A stretch of DNA of 64,000 bases from Malurus cyaneus samueli (lineage: Eukaryota; Chordata; Aves; Passeriformes; Maluridae): NCBI GenBank assembly GCA_009741485.1, contig CM019216.1:44963361-45027360 (forward strand). The letters are read 5' to 3'. Below the pieces are notes generated by a model. That model was not told where the DNA came from, searched no databases, and worked only from the letters and a program-made list of their open reading frames with translations. Below, piece by piece: positions 61,101-64,000 of the stretch. Both the position numbers and the translations under genes were made by a program. Each line of letters starts with the position of its first letter. Positions within the stretch are counted from its first letter, which is position 1.

Positions 61101-63988
61101 TGAATCTTCAGTGATATAGTATGCTTTGTCATCATTAGCAGTATAACAGATGTCCTTTACATTAGCCTTTGCTGAAAGTTCCCATATGGTATTATTACTG
61201 TCTGTGTCAGTAAGAAACAACTTGTTGGCAGAAATAGTTATTAGAGTTGGGACAGGGAACAGATCTGGAAGGACAAGAGCACAGCAGAATTTACAAAAAT
61301 CCCATGCTAGATAATCACATTCACAAAGAAAGCAAGTACATTATACAAATAAATGATGGGCTCTAATTTATTATATTTGGTTGTATGCCACAATAAATAA
61401 ATAAAATAATGAGATGCCCTCTTGTCATCACAATCAAACTACTAAAATATTTCCAGTGGCATTGTGAATGCTTACCTAAAAAACTTAAGCATGGTAAAAC
61501 AGATTTGTTCATTAAATTAATTCATTAAGTTCATACTTTTAACAGCCTAACTAGAAATAGCTTATGGTCTCCAGTAAATCTCTAATTCCCCTGGTTAACT
61601 TTGACAGCCTAATTAGGAATATTTTGTGATCTCTAGCAGTATACAGATTACAGGTGAAAACCTACTCTTTCATGCTAGCCTGTAGCTGCACAAAAAAAAG
61701 TTAATTTAGCATAGTTTTGAGGAAAGGATTGAAATTCCTGAAAATTAGTCTAATGATAAGGAATGTCTTATTCTTTCATATCAGAGGCTGTAACTTTCCT
61801 CTGTTGCATGTCTCATAAAACATTAGAGGATATTTACCAGATTGCCGAATTCTTGCACTGTCCCTTTCTCCACTATTGCACACAAAACCAGGAGACAGCA
61901 CCTAAATCATCCATACCTGATGAATTCTTCTCTGCCACATCAGACAAAGGTCCTGGACCTACAGAAGTGAAGGCTTGCACCTGTGGACAGGGGATTGATA
62001 CTTATGTTAAGTGACAGCATAAATGACTGCATTTGAGAGCCTGTGGAGTCACAGTTGGTGACAAAACCAGAGGACACCATCTCCTCATCTAGGAACAAAA
62101 ATGTGTGCTCTGTTTGACATCGGGCTGCTCTGGTCAGTTCAAAGGCTACATTCAGGTTGGGACTTTGGCTGTGAAGAGAATTTTAAGCAGTGATAATTCT
62201 TGCTGCATCTCACAGTCTTGTTTCTTTTCCCAGGCACGAACAACTCCTACTGTTGCCTGACCTTGCAACTAACATGGCGTTCTCCCCCATCAACACAAAA
62301 GTTCTCATGCTTTTAACTTGTCTTTCAAGCACATGTTCTTTACGTTTCAAAACTTCTATCACAATGAAAATATGACTTCTTGACAAGTCTCTTTCAATGG
62401 AAGAGTGAGTCCTTGCATTTCTCAAACTGTGGCTCAGTTCAAATGGCCTGTGACTCTCTGCCAGATCAGTTGAATCTGTGTCCAGCTTGCAGGTTTTAGC
62501 TGTGGCTCAGGGAGACCTCTAGAAAAGTTTCTTTTGGGCTTCACCATTTAGTGAGCAATGTGATAGACAGAAAGGTTAAGCCAGGTGCCCATGGGTGAGT
62601 CAGCAAATCAGCATTTCTATGAGCAGAAACCACAAGCCCTTTGCCCCAAGCCAGAAAAACAACTCCCAGGCAAACACATGCCAGCACAGATAACATCTAC
62701 CATCCAGCACGAGACAAGCTTAGTAATTTTTCATACCTGAAACCTTACTGTGAGGCTGGGAAGCACATCCTTGAGAGAAAACTGCATCTGGGTGGGTTCA
62801 ACATTGATTTCAATCCACTCCGTGAAAGTGCCAGCAGTGCTGCTCTGATTCAATAATTGATAATAAACCCTGAACTGCGTTAATATTCCGTTGTCCCTTT
62901 CAGGTCTGTCCCACCTGAGCTCCACAAAGACTTTCCCATCACTGTCTTGTAGATTATTTTGTAACCCATATATTCTAGGGTTCATAGGAGCTGAAGGAAC
63001 TGTATAAAAAAATAAAGATAAAATCCACAGAACAAAATATTCCTATTAAAACACAAACTCTACCTCACAGTTAACTCTTAGTTTTGAGCCTGAGCTTTAC
63101 AACCCCAGTGCTGACAGAGACAGATAGCAATCGGTGAGGTGCAAACTGCAGAAGATCATCTAAAATTTCATGGTAATTCCTTTCTGTTTTTCACCTCTGT
63201 GTGGCTATCTGATTTTAACTTGCCTAGGCTGAAGAAAGAGCTGTGGAAGGAAACAATGTGCTCCTGCACTGAGATTGGGACATATCTATTTAGCCAAGTC
63301 CTGCAAGTAAGCGTGGTGCTGTACAACACAGAACGTATTCTACCCCCTCTCCTATTCACTTCAAAATCTGCTGCATCTCATAAGCTAGAAACTTTATGTG
63401 CTTCAGTCACTCAACTGTATATTTCAGCTAACTTAATTCTGATGTGCATAAGAGCAAAACTAAATACCGAAGCAAGAGTAAAATGGGCACAACATTTATA
63501 AACAATCTAATAAGTGGTTAAGATATTGCATGCAACCTTTGGTGTTCATTGTCAAGAATTCAATTCCTCTTCCTCGCGCATAGTCATAGGCACATGGTGA
63601 ATATATTGTCATGCATTTTCTGTTCTGAATTCTATTACTTCAATTGTCTGCATTTATGTTTGCAATAGATAATTGCCAAAGGTACTCAGAAACATGTCCT
63701 TGCAACCCTGCCTGCAGCTGACTAGCTCTGAAAGCTTCTGATCCTGCTCCAGGGTTTCACTTGCCGACACTGAGCTGCTCCCAGTACCCATTAAATGTGA
63801 GGAACAGGATTTAACATTTTAATACCTCCTTCAGGGGCTCGAAGGGATACAGATGTCATTGGTGCCTTGCCCCAGTATGTGTAGGGAGTGACAGTAAACT
63901 CAAAGGGTGTAAATGGTTCCAGCCAATCCACTTGGTAGGATGGTACTGTCAGGTTATGGGGATGGAGGCATCCTTCACTCTCCAGAGA
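25022..63988 (-). CDS. ROS1: ROS1 receptor tyrosine kinase, 3' part (24 exons; 5' part outside window)
   Basis: ROS1 is a type I membrane receptor tyrosine kinase with a large ectodomain of fibronectin III repeats and YWTD propellers. The 24 exons join in phase to 1316 codons plus TAA. In this partial numbering: FN3 sequence (1-163), YWTD-type propeller (about 164-456), FN3 repeats (about 457-873), transmembrane helix (881-904), juxtamembrane region (905-968) and kinase (969-1245), with Gly loop GSGAFG (976-981), Lys1004, HRDLAARN (1101-1108), DFG (1127-1129) and activation loop YKNDYY (1135-1140). The tail has ASN-Tyr1296-Leu-Val-Leu. Order and phases match human exons 20-43. Many N-glycosylation sequons occur in the ectodomain. 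Intron sizes run from 261 bases to 9133 bases. The kinase of chicken ROS1 is the source of the oncogene carried by UR2 avian sarcoma virus (established knowledge); this window holds the cellular gene with introns. Confidence 0.97.
25165..34297 (-). other. ROS1: ROS1 last intron (human intron 42 equivalent), 9.1 kb
   Basis: Largest intron in the window. It contains one palindromic old repeat (28329-28415), AT-rich low-complexity DNA, an A run at about 30172-30191 and a block at about 27830-27960 that looks conserved, with ATTAAT cores and an AP-1-like TGACTCA. A short inverted repeat of 9 bases with a 2-base loop lies at 31053-31072. I found no nested gene. Confidence 0.75.
28329..28415. repeat. 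Old palindromic (hairpin) interspersed repeat
   Basis: The left arm starts GGGCCAGATCCTCAGCTAGC and the right arm, read in reverse complement, starts GGCTGGCTACTTAGCTGG; the arms align over about 27 bases with several mismatches. I recognise this as a hairpin element that is abundant in turtle and crocodilian DNA and present as decayed copies in other amniotes. The family name is not certain. Confidence 0.6.
34298..34461 (-). CDS. ROS1: ROS1 exon 42 equivalent (kinase C-lobe end and tail)
   Basis: Encodes [20 protein letters not shown], the last kinase helices with the conserved Cys-Trp and Arg-Pro-Thr-Phe, then the start of the tail with [11 protein letters not shown], matching human SGVINESFEG. 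Donor AAG|GTGAGT; phase 1 exit. Without splicing at this donor the frame runs 20 more residues to a stop at 34233. Confidence 0.95.
34462..39570 (-). other. ROS1: ROS1 intron 41 equivalent, 5.1 kb
   Basis: Contains an antisense CR1 3' fragment (36053-36280), A-rich runs near 37810-37825 and one undetermined base (N) at 34802. No exon-like sequence was seen elsewhere in it. Confidence 0.75.
36053..36280 (-). mobile_element. CR1 LINE 3' fragment
   Basis: Reads as the reverse complement of a CR1 3' end. On the + strand it shows the familiar GGGTTGGAAGGGGCCTTCAA start, ATCATCTAGCCCAAACTGCC and the later CATCCACAATTTCTCTGGAC. It is diverged and truncated. Confidence 0.9.
39571..39705 (-). CDS. 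ROS1: ROS1 exon 41 equivalent (kinase C-lobe)
   Basis: Encodes [20 protein letters not shown] through to [11 protein letters not shown]: helix F and following kinase helices. The codon joining it to the exon upstream gives SDVWAFG, with Ala where human ROS1 and most receptor kinases have Ser. Acceptor TTTTTCAG; donor CCT|GTAAGT. Confidence 0.96.
40824..41027 (-). CDS. ROS1: ROS1 exon 40 equivalent (catalytic loop and activation loop)
   Basis: Encodes [46 protein letters not shown] and TSRSDVW. It holds the catalytic Asp1103, the DFG metal-binding Asp1127 and the three activation-loop tyrosines (1135, 1139, 1140), so the kinase is predicted active. Donor CTG|GTGAGT; acceptor ends CAG at 41028. 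Confidence 0.97.
41534..41631 (-). CDS. ROS1: ROS1 exon 39 equivalent
   Basis: Encodes [19 protein letters not shown] and [13 protein letters not shown], kinase helix E leading into the His-Arg-Asp loop. The start is placed at the acceptor TTGTAG because the linker length then equals the human one. Another AG six bases downstream would drop Leu-Gln. Donor ACAG|GTACAG, phase 2. Confidence 0.92.
42599..42728 (-). CDS. ROS1: ROS1 exon 38 equivalent (kinase hinge)
   Basis: Encodes [20 protein letters not shown] and [23 protein letters not shown]: strands 4-5, the gatekeeper Leu in LILEL, the hinge ELMEGGD and helix D. Acceptor TCTTCAG, donor AAG|GTAAAG, phase 0 exit. Confidence 0.96.
42729..45433 (-). 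other. ROS1: ROS1 intron 37 equivalent, 2.7 kb
   Basis: AT-rich intron with a short GTT/GTTATT microsatellite at about 44214-44252. Nothing else recognisable. Confidence 0.75.
45434..45498 (-). CDS. ROS1: ROS1 exon 37 equivalent (helix C)
   Basis: Encodes [20 protein letters not shown] and Met plus part of a Ser: kinase helix C, whose Glu in FLKEA pairs with the strand 3 Lys. Only 65 bases. Acceptor TTGAGCAG, donor GAG|GTAGGG. Confidence 0.95.
45760..45922 (-). CDS. ROS1: ROS1 exon 36 equivalent (kinase Gly-rich loop)
   Basis: Encodes [19 protein letters not shown], then [20 protein letters not shown] and the ATP-binding VAVK. The end of this exon completes strand 3. In human cancers, fusion breakpoints commonly keep the gene from this exon or the preceding few onward (established knowledge). 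Donor AAG|GTAATC, phase 0. Confidence 0.97.
46326..46461 (-). CDS. ROS1: ROS1 exon 35 equivalent (juxtamembrane)
   Basis: Encodes the cytosolic juxtamembrane segment [14 protein letters not shown] followed by [20 protein letters not shown] and CYAVR, aligning with human EDKELAELRG and VGLANACYA. The basic cluster right after the membrane helix fits the positive-inside rule. Confidence 0.95.
47109..47201 (-). CDS. ROS1: ROS1 exon 34 equivalent (transmembrane helix)
   Basis: Encodes one hydrophobic segment of about 24 residues, beginning [20 protein letters not shown] and ending ILFGF, the single membrane span. The residues are unlike the human span but position, phase and flanks agree. Donor TTTG|GTATGT. 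Confidence 0.94.
47769..47956 (-). CDS. ROS1: ROS1 exon 33 equivalent (last FN3, second half)
   Basis: Encodes [20 protein letters not shown] and [20 protein letters not shown], matching human NGSCSSVCTWKSKNL and FQFRVVAANNLGFGEYS. Two N-glycosylation sequons (NTT, NGS). Acceptor GTTGCAG, donor AAAG|GTATGT, phase 1. Confidence 0.96.
47957..49949 (-). other. ROS1: ROS1 intron 32 equivalent, 2.0 kb
   Basis: No repeat or nested exon recognised. The open frame at 48997-49512 on the + strand has no splice or family support. Confidence 0.7.
49950..50067 (-). CDS. ROS1: ROS1 exon 32 equivalent (last FN3, first half)
   Basis: Encodes [20 protein letters not shown] and [19 protein letters not shown], matching human GVPNKPGIPKLLEGSKNSIQWEKAEDNG in pattern. 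Acceptor TTAAG, donor CAG|GTAAGC, phase 2. Confidence 0.95.
50536..50710 (-). CDS. ROS1: ROS1 exon 31 equivalent (FN3)
   Basis: Encodes [40 protein letters not shown] and a Ser/Thr-rich end. The CNLT and PWTNY segments match the human exon. Acceptor TTTTCTAG, donor GCAG|GTAGGC, phase 1. This exon is absent from simple long-frame searches because it uses no ATG. Confidence 0.93.
51726..51902 (-). CDS. ROS1: ROS1 exon 30 equivalent (FN3)
   Basis: Encodes [40 protein letters not shown] and [15 protein letters not shown]. The PxxINxxPxNTSLQxxWxAPL pattern agrees with human. Phase 0 at both ends, so skipping would keep the frame. Acceptor TTACTAG, donor AAG|GTAAAA. Confidence 0.94.
52357..52374. 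repeat. (TA)n microsatellite
   Basis: Pure TA repeat of about eight units in a ROS1 intron. Confidence 0.9.
52747..52979 (-). CDS. ROS1: ROS1 exon 29 equivalent (FN3)
   Basis: Encodes [39 protein letters not shown], the [13 protein letters not shown] stretch and [11 protein letters not shown]. These match the human VPEAVQLINTT and HKPNGPKESVRYQL segments in order. Acceptor GTTTCAG, donor AAG|GTATAA. Confidence 0.96.
52980..55641 (-). other. ROS1: ROS1 intron 28 equivalent, 2.7 kb, with CR1 fragment
   Basis: Holds the antisense CR1 fragment at 54648-54945. The open frame at 54831-55334 on the + strand begins inside that CR1 fragment and is not a gene. Confidence 0.75.
54648..54945 (-). mobile_element. 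CR1 LINE 3' fragment
   Basis: Reverse-complement CR1 3' end. On the + strand it shows ATAGTTGGAAGAGGCCTTTA, the region around CAGCACCAGATGCCTCTGAG, AACTCCACCACCTCCCAGGG and CAATTTCCTCCAGTCCTCCC. Diverged, with a degraded start. Confidence 0.85.
55642..55783 (-). CDS. ROS1: ROS1 exon 28 equivalent (FN3)
   Basis: Encodes [20 protein letters not shown] and [19 protein letters not shown], matching human EFQDSIALIEDLQPFSTYM and VKNYYSD closely. Donor GGAG|GTTTGT, phase 1; acceptor AATTACAG. Confidence 0.96.
56411..56628 (-). CDS. ROS1: ROS1 exon 27 equivalent (FN3)
   Basis: Encodes [20 protein letters not shown] and [17 protein letters not shown], matching human EPTILNATNTSLTIRLP and GITSPTPTYLVYYAEV. 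Acceptor TTTCCTAG, donor AGTG|GTATGG, phase 0 exit. Confidence 0.93.
56629..58424 (-). other. ROS1: ROS1 intron 26 equivalent, 1.8 kb
   Basis: No repeat, exon or conserved motif recognised. Confidence 0.7.
58425..58601 (-). CDS. ROS1: ROS1 exon 26 equivalent (beta-propeller)
   Basis: Encodes [32 protein letters not shown] and [18 protein letters not shown] is a YWTD-type blade; the AYSS and QSYP segments match human LAYSSVMQPFP. Acceptor CCTACAG, donor CCAG|GTAGAG, phase 1. Confidence 0.94.
58602..59577 (-). other. ROS1: ROS1 intron 25 equivalent with a short direct repeat
   Basis: A 21-base direct repeat with one mismatch occurs at 58858-58878 and 58911-58931. No transposon feature is recognisable between the copies. 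Confidence 0.7.
59578..59864 (-). CDS. ROS1: ROS1 exon 25 equivalent (beta-propeller)
   Basis: Encodes [20 protein letters not shown], a blade with the YW signature, then [20 protein letters not shown] and [16 protein letters not shown], matching human CSCNVTEFEL and EIWAMDLEGCQCWRV including the paired cysteines. The donor is AAG|GTCTGA, weaker than usual. Reading on would hit a stop after eight codons, which supports this boundary. Confidence 0.94.
60388..60599 (-). CDS. ROS1: ROS1 exon 24 equivalent (beta-propeller)
   Basis: Encodes [33 protein letters not shown] and [14 protein letters not shown]. The VDWIARHLF segment matches human IDWISRHLYFAL. Three sequons. Acceptor is a T-run then AAG; donor AAG|GTAAGG, phase 2. 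Confidence 0.94.
61062..61264 (-). CDS. ROS1: ROS1 exon 23 equivalent (start of beta-propeller)
   Basis: Encodes [40 protein letters not shown] and [20 protein letters not shown], aligning with human NPFPHLITLLGNKIVFLD, CYTADNEMGYY and GDSLFLLHLHN. Acceptor CTTCCAG, donor CAG|GTATTC, phase 0. Confidence 0.95.
61542..61645. repeat. Imperfect local duplication in a ROS1 intron
   Basis: A segment starting ACAGCCTAACTAGAAATA (61542) recurs 62 bases later as ACAGCCTAATTAGGAATA (61604), followed in both by similar GTCTCCAGTA / ATCTCTAGCAGTA text. About 40 bases align with several mismatches, so this is an old tandem duplication. Confidence 0.6.
61917..61980 (-). CDS. ROS1: ROS1 exon 22 equivalent (FN3 end, 64 bases)
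   Basis: Encodes [20 protein letters not shown] and Ser; human has VRAFTSKGPGPYADVVKS. Placed from this match and because it is needed to link the phase 0 exit at 62737 with the phase 1 entry at 61264. Acceptor TGTCCACAG, donor CAG|GTATGG. Confidence 0.93.
62737..62999 (-). CDS. ROS1: ROS1 exon 21 equivalent (FN3)
   Basis: Encodes [33 protein letters not shown] and [20 protein letters not shown], matching human VPSAPRNPRIF, VVEFRWNKPKHENGVLTKF and NQS in order. Acceptor TTATACAG, donor CAG|GTATGA, phase 0. Confidence 0.96.
63826..63988 (-). CDS. ROS1: ROS1 exon 20 equivalent (FN3), most 5' exon in window
   Basis: Encodes [40 protein letters not shown] and SLRAPEG. The last strands of an FN3 repeat (YTYWGKAP) are recognisable, and its phase 1 exit fits the next exon. 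The acceptor TTTACAG lies 5 bases inside the window edge region, so its pyrimidine tract is cut off; only one of the three frames is open. Upstream exons lie beyond position 64000. Confidence 0.88.
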
Positions 63989-64000
63989 CTGTAAATGAAA

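Noticed and set aside
25022..63988. ROS1 as a retroviral insertion (because of the known viral oncogene derived from it)
   Set aside because: The locus has two dozen exons with introns, ectodomain and transmembrane exons, conserved gene order, and no long terminal repeats nearby; it is the cellular gene.
1..64000. tRNA, rRNA, microRNA or CRISPR-like arrays
   Set aside because: No cloverleaf with A/B boxes, no rRNA text and no regularly spaced identical repeats were seen. A microRNA cannot be excluded by eye.

Overview
This is vertebrate genomic DNA, almost certainly from a bird. The evidence is split genes with GT-AG introns, several CR1 retrotransposon copies of the avian type, and two recognisable genes in the tail-to-tail order conserved between birds and mammals: VGLL2 on the + strand and ROS1 on the - strand. 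The species cannot be named from the sequence. All coding exons were placed by reading splice sites by eye. For both genes the exon phases join without conflict into one open frame: 307 codons for VGLL2, complete, and 1316 codons for ROS1, with its 5' half beyond the right edge.

Layout. 1-6.4 kb: gene-free upstream flank, AT-rich, with no element I can name. 6.4-9.96 kb: GC-rich CpG island holding the VGLL2 promoter region, exon 1 and exon 2. 7.06-13.7 kb: VGLL2 (four exons, polyadenylation signal at 13.68 kb). 13.7-24.9 kb: intergenic DNA between the two converging genes, with a tandem duplication followed by a purine tract, a degenerate minisatellite, a 5'-truncated CR1 copy of about 1.1 kb and a few stretches that look like conserved non-coding DNA. 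25.0-64.0 kb: the last 24 coding exons of ROS1, matching human exons 20-43 in order and phase: fibronectin type III repeats, one YWTD-type beta-propeller, the transmembrane exon, the tyrosine kinase and a short tail encoded by an isolated exon after a 9.1 kb intron. ROS1 introns hold two CR1 fragments and one old palindromic repeat.

Function. VGLL2 is a nuclear TEAD cofactor of skeletal muscle and pharyngeal arches. ROS1 is an orphan-type receptor tyrosine kinase of epithelia. The genes are neighbours but have no known shared pathway.

I saw no unknown multi-gene system. The most useful leads are two competing terminal splice acceptors in VGLL2 giving different C-termini, a muscle-type motif cluster in VGLL2 intron 2, an upstream ORF whose stop overlaps the VGLL2 start codon, a G-quadruplex motif beside exon 1, a ROS1 tail that is shorter than in human, and a possible intronic alternative end for ROS1.
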